64,000 nt of DNA from positions 3,720,001 to 3,784,000 of the forward strand of contig CP093831.1 in NCBI GenBank assembly GCA_033063855.1. Direction: 5' to 3'. The DNA comes from Smittia aterrima (Eukaryota; Arthropoda; Insecta; Diptera; Chironomidae). Below the pieces are notes generated by a model. That model saw only the letters and a program-made list of their open reading frames with translations. It was not told the DNA's origin and ran no database searches. This document shows positions 25,113-35,347 of the stretch, in pieces (positions within the stretch are counted from its first letter, which is position 1; every line of letters begins with the position of its first letter). Made by a program: the position numbers and the translations under genes.

Positions 25113-28100
25113 TTACTTGATTACATGCTTTGTCATGTTATTAGTTGGAAAGATTGAAGTACACAAGCGATGCAACAAAACGAGAACAAGCCGCTTATTC
25201 AACGTTCTATTTTGAAGCATCTCGAAGAAGTTTGTCAATCCGATTCGCGTTGTCTCTGTTCCCAAGAAAGGTCGCAACTCATCTGTGAACAAAGAAAAAA
25301 TTAAAGTTTTCTTTTAAGTTGTGCAAGTTTGATTTATCTCACCCGATAAGAAAGCAAACAATGCAACTTTTGCTGCCATTCGAGTTCGTAGTTTCGTTGT
25401 GTCTTCGCGTGCTAAATTATCTTTACGAACTCCATTTGGCCAAACATTGTTAAGTATTCCATACAAAACTCCTTCGATCCTATCAACATCCAAAATATAT
25501 TTTTGTGCAACATCTTGAATTTTCCTGTTTAGAGAATGACTGACGAACGGAGCTGCCATAATGCTTTGAATGCCTCTCTTCAGCCACTGCGATCTTGCGT
25601 CAAGATCAAACACAATATCCAACAGATTGATGAATGAAGCAACTGCTGGATAATCTGAATTCGTTGTGGGAGTGTCAATCATGTCGCTTATCGTGATTGG
25701 CGTGTGTTTGTGAACAAAGATTCTCGATATTCCGCCGAAAAAGCTGTCCGGCATGTTCTTAATAGTTCGCATTCCTGATTTCAATGGATTAACAATGTTC
25801 TTCACGACTTTGGAACCGTGAATTTCACGATCGTCTTGATCAGGTTCGAGGAAATCGAGAATCACGAAGTGCATTCCATTGTCGCTTTCTGCCTTTTCAC
25901 AAATCACTCGAAGAAAGTCGTTGAGAATAACCATTCGTCTCTCAATCAAGCCTCGACTTGTGTTGTGGAATGTTTGTTTTTTGGGGAATGGCAAAGCTGA
26001 GGTTTGAAGATGAGGAAATCGTCTTAACAATAGTTTCTTTAATTCAAGAAATTTTGAATATCTTCGATAGATATGCCAGCTTTTTTGGTGTTCAACGCCT
26101 TGAGTATCTTTCTCAATTAAATTTACTTGAATGGCATAGACAGCAAAGTTTCCACTGCTATTGATTGCAGTGTTGATGATTTTTGACGATAAACGTTGTT
26201 CAATAATATTCAAGGGTTCACGCTTAATTAGAAGTCCTGTGTCACTGTGCGAACGCTGATGACGATTGATGTTTGTTTCCCAGCTAATATCTTCTGTTGG
26301 ATCGAGCAGGTCAATTTCATCATCAACAACGAAATCACCTGAACTTGTTTCACTTTTTGTTTCGATGCATTCTGACAATGAAAGTTCAATTGATATATCA
26401 GATTCGATTTCTTCAAGTTCGAGGAGAAGTTTCTTGTAAGCCGGAGACTCGTAGAAGTTTTGCAAGAAAACATGTTCATTCTTTAGCTTCTCATAGACGA
26501 ACTTACAGATAGAATCAAACCAAGATGGCTCAGGTACCAAAAATGTGTCTTTGATTTTAATGTGAAGCACTTCGATTAGTCCCGGATCAACATTCAAATA
26601 ATTTGATGACGATGAAATCAAATATTCAGTGTACAAGTTGAAAGCTGTATCTCTGAGCTGTTTCAGGAGTTTCTCTCTTTCGTGTTCTTCATGAGCCTCC
26701 GATAGCTTTCCACATGAGGTAATTTTCCATTCTTGCGCAAGACAATAGAAGATCACATACTTTTGTAGATTCAGGATTGAAAGATAATCGAGATAATAGC
26801 TAAGCGCAAGGTCTTTAGTAAGAATTTCGTCTAAAGTTAACAAAGGAAACTTCGCTGAAACCTTTTCCTTTTCGATAATCTTCTTGCCACTCGAGTCAAT
26901 GCTATTGTTCTGCAAACTGGTGATTCTCAAGTCAATAACCTTCTGCGTGAATTTAAGCGATGCCAGTTCTCCAGCGTATTTTGAGTCCTTGTGTTTCATG
27001 TCCATCTCTCGAGTAATCATGTGACGAACTGCTCGCAGTTCAGATAAATCACTGCATTGACGAATCATCTTAATTAGAAAGTCAGAAGATGGTGGATCGT
27101 TGCTAAAAGCACTCGCCATTTGAAAGTTAAGGAAATCAGGATCAGACAAAGTGTTGATCGCTGATTTTCCAATAATACTTGCAAGCACAGGCGCTAGGAA
27201 TGATCGAGCAACGTCGCATTTGAAATCCTTTGGATCCAGAGTATAAAACAGAATCGTTTCCATAACAGCTGTCAGATGCTTTTCGAGTTCATCATCACTC
27301 AAACACTCATCTTTGAAACTGTTCTCAGAAGCATCAAAGAACAATTCGATTAATTGTTTTCCGGGATCTAAAAGCTTCTCATCTGTTTGCACTGAGTAAA
27401 ATGTTGAGTTTGCAACTTTCTTATGAATCAAAGCGTTTCCTAAACTCCAACTACGAGGACCCGTGACGTCAGTATCACTTTTATTTCGTCGATGAAAAGG
27501 AGAGTGAAATTTACTTTGAGTAGGAGGAGGCGCTTTCCTTGATTGCTCGCTGAGTGTCTTTAAAGCACGACTGTATATTTTATAATGCAGAGCAATATCG
27601 TCAATCAGTTTTGTTGTTATCACTGCCTTAAGAGGAGCTTGCGTTAGTCGGGTAGTTAAGCTAGCGATTGCTTTTTCGATAACGCGTCTCGTTTGATTAG
27701 GAAACGCTTTGTTTGTTGACAGCTCCTGATACCATGAGTTGATGAAGTCTCTGAAGACGTAATCCAGAATGTTGTGAATCACAGTGTCAATCTCTTGACT
27801 TCCTGTCATATTCTCATGTCTTCGTATTGGATCTTTCTCAAAATTCGTCTTATTCTTGTCATCTAAAAATCAAAAACAATTATTTACGTGCTGCATCAGT
27901 CAAATCAAGTTCTTACAATCGAGTCCTAATTTGTGCTTGACGTCGTGCTCTAGTGGATTTTGTAAGACATTTTTTAATTGCTGTTCGGAAGACGAGCTTA
28001 GCAGAACTGACAAAAATGTCAACAACGCAACAATTATACACGAAAATATTGAGAAAACCCAATAGAATCCACATATTTTCACTAAAGAACTAATAACTAT

Positions 28101-28130
28101 AACGCACAAACTTACAACCCGAAAGTTCAT
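25113..28130 (-). CDS. snz: Sorting nexin with two N-terminal membrane segments, PXA-RGS-PX-Nexin_C (SNX13/14/25 family)
   Basis: Exons 28130-27917, 27862-25343 and 25282-25113 (introns 54 and 60 nt) encode 967 aa. Two hydrophobic segments lie within residues 5-45, as in ER-anchored family members. Domains in order: PXA (about 90-325), RGS-like (about 410-545), PX (about 640-765; motifs WHIYRRYSKFLELKKLL, LPFPKK and RGLIERRMVILNDFL) and sorting-nexin C-terminal domain (about 795-950; PFVSHSLNRKIQ and, in the last exon, ETTRIGLTNFFEML). The last exon is essential: it restores the conserved family end and stops at 25113. The family tethers the ER to lipid droplets or the plasma membrane; Drosophila snazarus does this in fat body. 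The start at 28130 was preferred over an upstream GTG because it is the first ATG of the frame. Its 5' end is only 222 bp from the left edge of IR2. Confidence 0.9.
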
Positions 28131-28351
28131 GCTGAATTTCACTTCATTTGTCGAGAAGAAGTCGCGATAAATTGAAAATCGAAAATAAAAAGAATTCCTT
28201 GTTTACGTTTGTTTTCATCAACTTTTGAAACTGAAAAGACCGTTAAAAATTAAAATAGAGACATACAAATGTTTATTGCTTTCGACGAAGTCGTCGCTGA
28301 TAGATGAAAATTTGTAAAATTAGATGCAACCAGCCAAAAGAATTCCATAAA

Positions 28352-29386
28352 GTCGGAAGGTTAAAAGAATGCAGTTTCTTTAAAACTCCTCTTCATCAAA
28401 ATTAGAACGAGTTTCGTAGAGACCTCCGCGAACATCATCAGCAATAAAATTTAATTTCATTACTCGCAATTATTTCTTGTGCTCGTAAATCAAACTGAAA
28501 ATTTTAATGAAATTCTCATCGTCGAGTGAACATAAAACAAATAACGATTGATTGTAATTGACGTGTGCGGAATTCTTCGAACGCATCGACCTTGAATTTG
28601 ATTGCCGAGATCAGATTTAGCGATGACATTTGATGAATCTTCATGTGCAACATTGGAGCATGGAAATCGAAAATTCTCATTCAGACTGCGCTTTCATTGT
28701 TTTTTTATTGGTCAATAAAGATTTGTGAAGAGAAAAACTGATCAAACGACCCTCTCAAGGCAAAAAATCTTCTCCTAACTTCAATTGAATTAATGTGTGA
28801 TTGAGTCTTCAGCTACTTCAAAGCTTTTCGTTCCAAGATGATTGGTAACAGTTACAAATTTCCTTTTATGTTTCGCGAACGAAGTTGACTCATTGCGATT
28901 CCAATAACTGTTTCGAAGCTCAGACAAATTTGCATAAAATTTTGTTATTTCTGAACGCGATGACATTGAACTGATTCCAGAAAATTGATCGCTCGAGTCA
29001 TTTATGAGTCTAATTGGCTCATTTGCTTCTTCAAATTGATTACGAGGAATTTTTCAATTCAATTGTGAAACAGTTGCGAGCGAAGCTTTTGATCCTTTCC
29101 ATTTGATTAAGTGGTGAGTTTCGCATGCGAAGTTTTTTTATTTTCAGATTTACGAGATTCGTTTCCTCTTCTCTTTCTCGGACTTGTCTGAGTTGAAGAG
29201 TTCAAAGATTGAGTAATAACTTTGTCTTGGTCTTCACTTCTTTTGCCGCTTCCTTTTAAGCAAATAGATTAATCATATCAGTTTCAATTGAGACAAGTCT
29301 GCAAGGTTGATGGTAATCGAAACGACTAATTCAAATACGAAGCTTTGAACTTCTCATAAATAATTAAAAATAATAAATTTAAGAAA
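28352..29386 (+). repeat. IR2 left arm, outer part
   Basis: Reverse complement of about 43130-44165 in the right arm. Match starts at gtcggaagg (28352) and runs to the block ending ttaagaa (29386). It then breaks where the calpain transcription unit begins; the colinear match resumes at 31818. No gene is visible in this part. Confidence 0.9.
28881..29386 (+). repeat. Direct repeat copy A flanking calpain
   Basis: About 506 bp repeated in the same orientation at 31302-31817. Shared landmarks include the 20-mer gactcattgcgattccaata and the closing attaaaaataataaattt. Differences include an 8-bp deletion in A near 29083 and several substitutions. The single copy in the right arm of IR2 agrees with copy B at most of these sites. 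Confidence 0.92.
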
Positions 29387-29392
29387 ATAGAT

Positions 29393-29398
29393 TTATTC
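29393..29398 (-). terminator. Poly(A) signal of calpain gene
   Basis: AATAAA on the minus strand, 15 nt after the calpain stop codon and just 7 nt before direct repeat A begins. The whole transcription unit, including its 3' signal, therefore fits between the two direct repeats. Confidence 0.6.
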
Positions 29399-29412
29399 GT
29401 CGATATTCTCAC

Positions 29413-31108
29413 TCAATCTTGTGATTGGTCCAACAAAATGAAAGCTATAATAAATATCAATAATAAAATGCAAAGCATAAGAAAAGTACCCAGGAACATA
29501 AATTTTTTAGCAGTTGGAGGTCTACTCCCACTAGTCCTTCGTTGTTCTATAAAATCTTGCTGTTTTACTTGAACAGGAACTTTTGGCGGCTCATGATTGT
29601 GGTCGTCGCAAATATCAAGAATGCTCACTGATTTCTTCATGAAAGTTGGAGCTTGGTTCAGACTATTGACTTTGATGATCGGATTATTGGGATTAGAATG
29701 CGATTCAGTGAACACTCGAATCATGAATTCTCCTGCTGATTCGATTGAAGGGATAATCACGTAATATCCTTGCGGAAGTTTAAAGCGAGAAACTATTTCA
29801 CGGTACGGTTCAAACGGATGTCTACCAACAATTTTATCTTTCGTGAAAAATTGTTTTCCCAAAAAATTTTGATTTGCATCATCAGCACTTGCTTTGAAGA
29901 CATCAAACTTTATGTATTTTTGTTTTTCAATTAAATTACGTTGATGCTTTTGCATTAAAGCAACAATGATCGTACTTAATTTGTCTTTAGCACCCTCATC
30001 AGGTTGTTCAAGTTTGACGATGATTTGTGGACTGTTGACTTGGCCTTCAATCCAATTACCTTCAAAGATTGATTTCTTCCAACTTTGTTTGCAATCTTGA
30101 AGACTCAAAGCATCCGGACAGAGATGACAAAGCTCAATTCTATCAAAGAATCTTGTAAAGTCGTCGAATGTTATGAAGAACTCTCCGTTATCGCTGATTT
30201 CTCGTTGTAGCCTTTTATGATCTTCAGGAGAAACTAAATTCCAATCATTCGATTTATCACTGAAAGCTCCGTTCCACTCAACATGATTTCCCCATGGATT
30301 TCTGATTAGTAACAACTGAACTTTTTTTTTGGTTTTGAGTGTAATCTCTTCAACATTCGTTACTGAGTAAGCATGTCCTCCAACCAAACCCTTCAAACGC
30401 TTTTCTTCGCTCTCTTCAAAAATGGAAGTTGTGATAAACGATCCCAATTCTTTTGTCTTCGACAAGAGAAGAAAGAGATAGGGAGGACTATTGGCTATTT
30501 TAATTCTCTCGATAACACCGCCAGAGAAATCAACCAAAGCCTCTGTCGAGTTTCCGCCGTGGATTGCGCTGTAAGATCCATAAAACTTTGCATAAGCTTT
30601 CTCAAGCAAAGCCGGCCAAAACTCAGATTGCGGAGCTTGCAAATAAATAAGCTTTCCTTTGACTGTTGGTAAACGATCGTCAATAACAACTTCAACCCAT
30701 TTGCCATATCGCCAAAATCTAAAAATAAATTTAGTTGTCGCATTAAAGTTTAACGACCGAGATAAGAAATGTGACTCACCGAAATCGAAATATTCCAAAA
30801 TAGCCTTTTTCGAATGAACAATCGTTTGGTACGACTTTATGAAAGAGCTGTTTGTTTTGCGTCAACGTCTCGATGGATGCAAGAAACCAACAATTGCCTA
30901 AACTTCCTTGTTTAACATCAAACCTCGAGAATCCGTCAACGTCAAATTGTGGCTTTGAACAAATTTCTTTCGGACGCTTCCATTGAATTGTTTCATGCAA
31001 TTTCTTTATCATTGAAATTTTCTCGGGTTGGAATTCGGGATCTTCGAAAAGCTTTCCCGAAGAAACACATTTCCGTCTTAATTCAATGAAGCTCTGCGTA
31101 AAATTCAT
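29413..31108 (-). CDS. Calpain-type cysteine protease with C-terminal transmembrane tail
   Basis: Exons 31108-30780 and 30718-29413 (61-nt intron, GTGAGT donor, TTTTTAG acceptor) encode 544 aa. The CysPc protease core is intact: Cys73 in QGSLGNCWFLAS, His225 in GGHAYSV and Asn250 in IRNPWG, with spacing like that of classical calpains. A calpain C2-like (domain III) region follows at about 285-440, although the usual GGxxN-type loop is altered. No penta-EF-hand domain exists. Instead the protein ends in a 23-24 residue hydrophobic stretch (about 515-538, FLMLCILLLIFIIAFILL) flanked by Lys and by a six-residue polar tail, as in tail-anchored proteins. The family cleaves proteins in a calcium-dependent way; here calcium could act only through the protease core. 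Membrane anchoring with the protease on the cytosolic side is inferred. The gene is bracketed by 0.5 kb direct repeats. Confidence 0.9.
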
Positions 31109-31301
31109 TTCACAAATTAAACGGCCTAACAGTTTCTAGATTTTTTTCAGACTGCCAACGTTATTAAGGTAAATATCGCGAATTTAATGAACTGATAAAG
31201 CGAATTGAGTTACTCAACGCCCAAAATCGAATGCAATCGGAGCGTAATCTGATAAGACATTCGTCATAAATGTTTAATTGCAGTTTTAGATTTCAACAAC
31301 A

Positions 31302-31817
31302 AAGCTGACTCATTGCGATTCCAATAACTGTTTCGAAGCTCAGACAAATTTGCATAAAATTTTGTTATTTCTGAACGCGATGACATTGAACTGATTCCAG
31401 AAAATTGATCGCTCGAGTCATTGATGAGTCTAATTGGCTCATTTGCTTCTTCAAATTGATTACGAGGAATTTTTCAATTCAATTGTGAAACAGTTGCGAG
31501 CGTAGCTTAATTGCTTTTGATCCTTTCCATTTGATTAAGTGGCAAAGTTTGCATGCGAAGTTTTATTTTTTTTTCAGATTTGCGAGATTCGTTTCCTCTT
31601 CTCTTTCTTGGACTTGGCTGAGTTGAAGAGTTCAAAGATTGAGTAATAACTTTGTCTTGGTCTTCACTTCTTTTGCCGCTTCCTTTTAAGCAAATAGATT
31701 AATCATATCAGTTTCAATTGAGACAAGTCTGCAAGGTTGATGGTAATCGAGAAACGACTAATTCAAATTCGAAGCTTTGAACTTCTCAGAAATAATTAAA
31801 AATAATAAATTTAAGAA
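31302..31817 (+). repeat. Direct repeat copy B flanking calpain
   Basis: Second copy of 28881-29386, located 194 bp upstream of the calpain start codon, so the calpain promoter lies in 31109-31301 or within the repeat itself. This copy is colinear with the rest of the IR2 left arm. Confidence 0.92.
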
Positions 31818-32206
31818 GAAGCATTTAAAGAAATCATAAACAACGAGCAAGTTCATGTTTCTCTGTTTTAATTGCTCGATTCTTATTTCATGAATGGATC
31901 GTAACTTGCAGCTCTGAAGACTCTCAACGATCAGTTTGGTAAAATGTGGAGCGAAAAGCTTTGAATGAAGCGATTATGCTCACGATGTTTGATTTATTCG
32001 CCGATTATGTTTTATGGTCTTAATCTGTCTCGACGGTTGTCGATTGGCAGCAAACTTCAAAATCGAATTCAATCGACTTGAACACGAAATAACTTTGAAA
32101 CAATTGAATTGACTTCTTTGCTGAAGAGCTGAGAAATGATCTGCCGCGTTTGTTCATCATTTTTCATGTTGACTACTTCGTGCAAATTGCTCTTTTCGTA
32201 ATAAAA

Positions 32207-32401
32207 TTAACATGACACTCGAGAACATGTGCTTTGAACTCCAATAATTTGTATAATTAAACGAGTTGCAAATTGAGATTCGCCTAAACGATTCGATGGA
32301 CGAATATCATAAATCAAACTAATTACAATGAAGAGAATTATGAAAATCTCTCGACTTGGAAAATGAAAAATCTCTTCAAAGATTTCACTGTCACTTGACA
32401 T
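32207..32401 (-). CDS. Small putative membrane ORF in IR2 left arm
   Basis: 64 codons, starting MSSDSEIFEEIF, with one hydrophobic segment (FIILFIVISLIY) and a Cys-containing end. I recognise no family. The copy in the right arm (from 42536) has indels after the ninth and eighteenth codons and loses the frame. It may be an exon of an unknown gene or a chance frame; the asymmetry between arms is the only hint that one copy could have been functional. Confidence 0.2.
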   Translation of the reverse strand: MSSDSEIFEEIFHFPSREIFIILFIVISLIYDIRPSNRLGESQFATRLIIQIIGVQSTCSRVSC

Positions 32402-32823
32402 TCTTCAGATCACTTTGCCCTAATTTCAATTTGTTCTTCATTGATTGATGGCATTTCATTGAGACAACAATGGCATCGTCTCACTTGACTTTTCAGAAGA
32501 TCTCGCTTCCTTGATTAGATAAAGTCTCGACGACAATGCATTGCGCAAGTTTGCACTTTCAAGAAATTAAAAATTTTCAAGAAAATATTTTTATGATGTT
32601 TGCAATTAATTAAGTCAAATTATCGACAATAAATTATTTCAATAAAAATATTTTTTGTTAAGTTTTTACTTGAATCATAAAGCTCTCATCTTTCTAACGA
32701 AGTTGCAAATTCGTTTCGCAATTCAAACGAGTTCAAAGTGTTTCCAGCTTGAATCTATCTGAGCGATCTCTTTAAATTATGATTGACAAAAAAACCTTGA
32801 ACAGGCGCCAACAAGAAGGAAAG

Positions 32824-33099
32824 TCAAAGTTCACTTAACTCACTTTCAATTTCAATGATCACGAGAATTTCTCTCGAGCACAAATTTGAAGTTTCCTGGT
32901 TGATCACGAACCACATTTCTTTCATGTTCAAGTCACTGCTTAGAAATGTTTTAACCGCGAGATCATTTGTAAATTCCTGAGCGAATTGTTTCACCGTTGA
33001 AGAAGACACTTTGCTGTGATTTATCGTCGCTAATTGAATGTTTAAGTCTTGCGCAACTTCACGAAGGTTCTCACATTTTTCTCGCAATTTCGATTTCAT
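32824..33099 (-). CDS. Putative 91-codon ORF, identical in both IR2 arms
   Basis: Starts MKSKLREKCENLREVAQDL and is helical and charged, with no recognised domain. The same 91 codons occur at 41835-42110 in the other arm, and a truncated third copy lies near 44938. A good splice donor (GAAA|GTGAGTTAAG) overlaps its end, so it might be a first exon. It could equally be a chance frame carried by the duplication. Confidence 0.25.
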   Translation of the reverse strand: MKSKLREKCENLREVAQDLNIQLATINHSKVSSSTVKQFAQEFTNDLAVKTFLSSDLNMKEMWFVINQETSNLCSREILVIIEIESELSEL

Positions 33100-33213
33100 T
33101 CAAAGCAAGTTGAATCAATTGAAGAATCTCGAGAATCTGTAGCAAGTCCATTGATGAAAGAAGTTGAGAAAACCGTCGCGACGAAAGAAGAAAACTCTCA
33201 ATCGTCCAATTAG

Positions 33214-33810
33214 ATGATGAGATAATCTATTTTATTTGTCGCGGAATATCTTGCGATTATCTTACGTTTCAATTCTTAGTCTCAATTTTTCTTAAGCTAA
33301 GAGCTTAACGATCATTTCCCCTTCACGATAGTTTCGTTAAGTTTCTTCTCACCTGAAATACATTGACGAGAGCATAAGAGATTTTATGCTTCAAGTCGTC
33401 TCATTTTATGATAAATATTTGAAGCGCAAAGATGTGAAGAGATGTTTCTCTCAGTTGCGTTTAACTGCTTGACGAAGAAACACTGAACTCTTCACTGAGT
33501 TGAAAATAAATCGTTGTCAACAAAATGCAGAAATTTCTAAACTCTCTTCCTAACATTTTATAATTAAAGTTGATAACGGATTATTATGAAATTTAGGTTG
33601 AAGCAATCATAAGCGAACTGATGCAGCAGCCAAGTGCCACCCAAAGCTATTTCGCAATAAAACGAGATAATAGTTAGCTGATCCCAGTCAAATCATTAAA
33701 AGAATCGTGGCTTCGTCTAATCGACTCTTTATCAAATTAGATGCTTGGAAGGTGAAAATTTAAATTATTTTCAAAGCCAAAGGCCAACAACAGGAATTTG
33801 TGCAATTTTG
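33214..33810. other. Intergenic between IR2 and IR3 left arms
   Basis: About 600 bp without a recognisable gene or repeat. Confidence 0.5.
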
Positions 33811-34250
33811 TGTTAAGGTCCAATCATCCAATAAAGCCCTCGAAGTAATCTGTAAACCTCTTAAAATTGCCTCAAGAAGATGATCACGAGTTCAAGCATA
33901 TGGATTGTAAATTGCACAACCTGCAGTTGCAACTTAATCCGCCGATCAATTTGTTTGTTCAAGTTGATTGGCCCAATTGCCGAACGAATTATTTCGAACG
34001 GAACAAATCGCGCTCTCTTCACATCTCGATGAATAATGATGTGCAAATCGCTTCTTCACTGAGACACGAGTGCAAATTTTAATTTCGAGAAGGCGAAAAT
34101 TGAAAACTGATATGTTTGTCCCAATTTCACTTTCGATTCTTACGCCCAAATGTGACAATCAAAAGATTTTTTCTCAACCTTCCTCTGATGAACTCAAAGT
34201 GTCAAAGCTTTGTGTTTCGTTAATGTTGATGATCATCAAGATTTTAATTG
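33811..34250 (+). repeat. IR3 left arm (0.44 kb inverted repeat)
   Basis: Reverse complement of 36925-37324. Edges are tgttaaggtcca (33811) and aagattttaattg (34250). Similarity is high over the middle (the shared 67-codon chance frame differs by one residue) and lower at the outer end, where the arms differ by indels of about 10-30 bp. Confidence 0.9.
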
Positions 34251-35347
34251 TTAAACTGCAAAAGCAGTTAATTCTTAATTCATGTGATCTGTTTAATGAC
34301 TTCAATTAATTTTTAAAATTAAGTGTTTTCTTTGCGACTCTAAAGTCTTAGAGTAATCGAAATGATTCCTTTGGAATTATTAAATCTCATATCAAAACAA
34401 TTTTCACTGAAAAGACAGCAGAAACAATACAAAATATTTCATGTTTAAAATTTCGCTTTTATTCAACTTCGTATAAAAATTATAAAAACAAAACTTCCAT
34501 TGCTTCACATTAAGTAAAATTAAATCTTATGGCTTAATTTATAAAATTCGATTGTTAATTGTTTTATTCTGGGCCTTCATTCTCGTTTGAATGTTTTTAG
34601 AGGAAAACTCTCTTGATTCAATGTTTTCAGAGTTGTCAGTATGATGAGTCAATTAACTGCATTCCAAATCTTCGAAAACGATTTGTCAAAGCTCCGAAGA
34701 CATGCTGCACATCTCTCGGGCAATATTTATTCAATTACCGCTTGAGAATTGAAAAGGTCGCGTCCATTATCTCAGCAGTTCGTCTTCACTCTCTCACAGA
34801 CCTACAATGCAGTCACGAGTTGTTCATTACACTTGCTTCATCGCCTTGCTGCCATCAAACTTGACAGCTGTGATCAACACTAAATCATTTGATTTTCTCC
34901 TCAATTGTTTGCGCATATTCTTATGTTTGCTGTAGAACCATTTTGTTTATGCTCTTAAAATTATTAATTTAACTAAGTTTTGTGATTAATGTGTGGGGAG
35001 GGTTTAGAGATGAGCGAAGTTTTCGCTTGGTAACTAACTTGTTTCATGGGAAACTGAGGGACTTTGAAGTGTTAAAGGGACAGCGAAAATTGTTAGTTCG
35101 AGACTTTAAAAAATACTTTGGAGATCATTTTTCAATTTTTTTTGAGAGAGAGTTTTAAGAAGTGTTAAAGGGCTTTGTACAAAAGAAATGAAAGGTAAAT
35201 GTGAATGGATCGTGTAATGGGAATAATGAGAAATGGAATGAGTTATTGTCAGCGTTGTCCAACGTGTAAGTCGTCAATCGGTTACGTTTTGTGATGAGAG
35301 AATGACTTTTAGGGTGTAAAGAAATGTGAAAATCAATTTACATTAAT
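34251..35347. other. Probable 3' UTR and terminator region of CPAP-B
   Basis: No coding frame is supported. On the minus strand this is the sequence downstream of the CPAP-B stop codon. An AATAAA-type hexamer on minus near 34457 could end a 3' UTR of about 0.9 kb; this is not certain. Confidence 0.4.

Larger units (their letters stand above)
31302..33213 (+). repeat. IR2 left arm, inner part
   Basis: Reverse complement of 41721-43640. The inner edge is at caatcgtccaattag (33213) against ctaattggacgattg at 41721. About 300 bp around 32824-33099 appears identical in both arms, while other parts carry substitutions and small indels. Confidence 0.92.

Noticed and set aside
25261..25342. Apparent frameshift at the snz C-terminus
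   Set aside because: Rechecking the strand showed a normal 60-nt intron; the final exon reads through the conserved family end without any shift.
29413..31108. Calpain as a processed retrocopy between repeats
   Set aside because: It keeps a 61-nt spliceosomal intron and has no poly(A) tract, so it did not arise by retroposition of a mature mRNA.
33946..34158. 70-codon ORF shared with 37018-37221
   Set aside because: Shared because of IR3; no domain and near the repeat edges.
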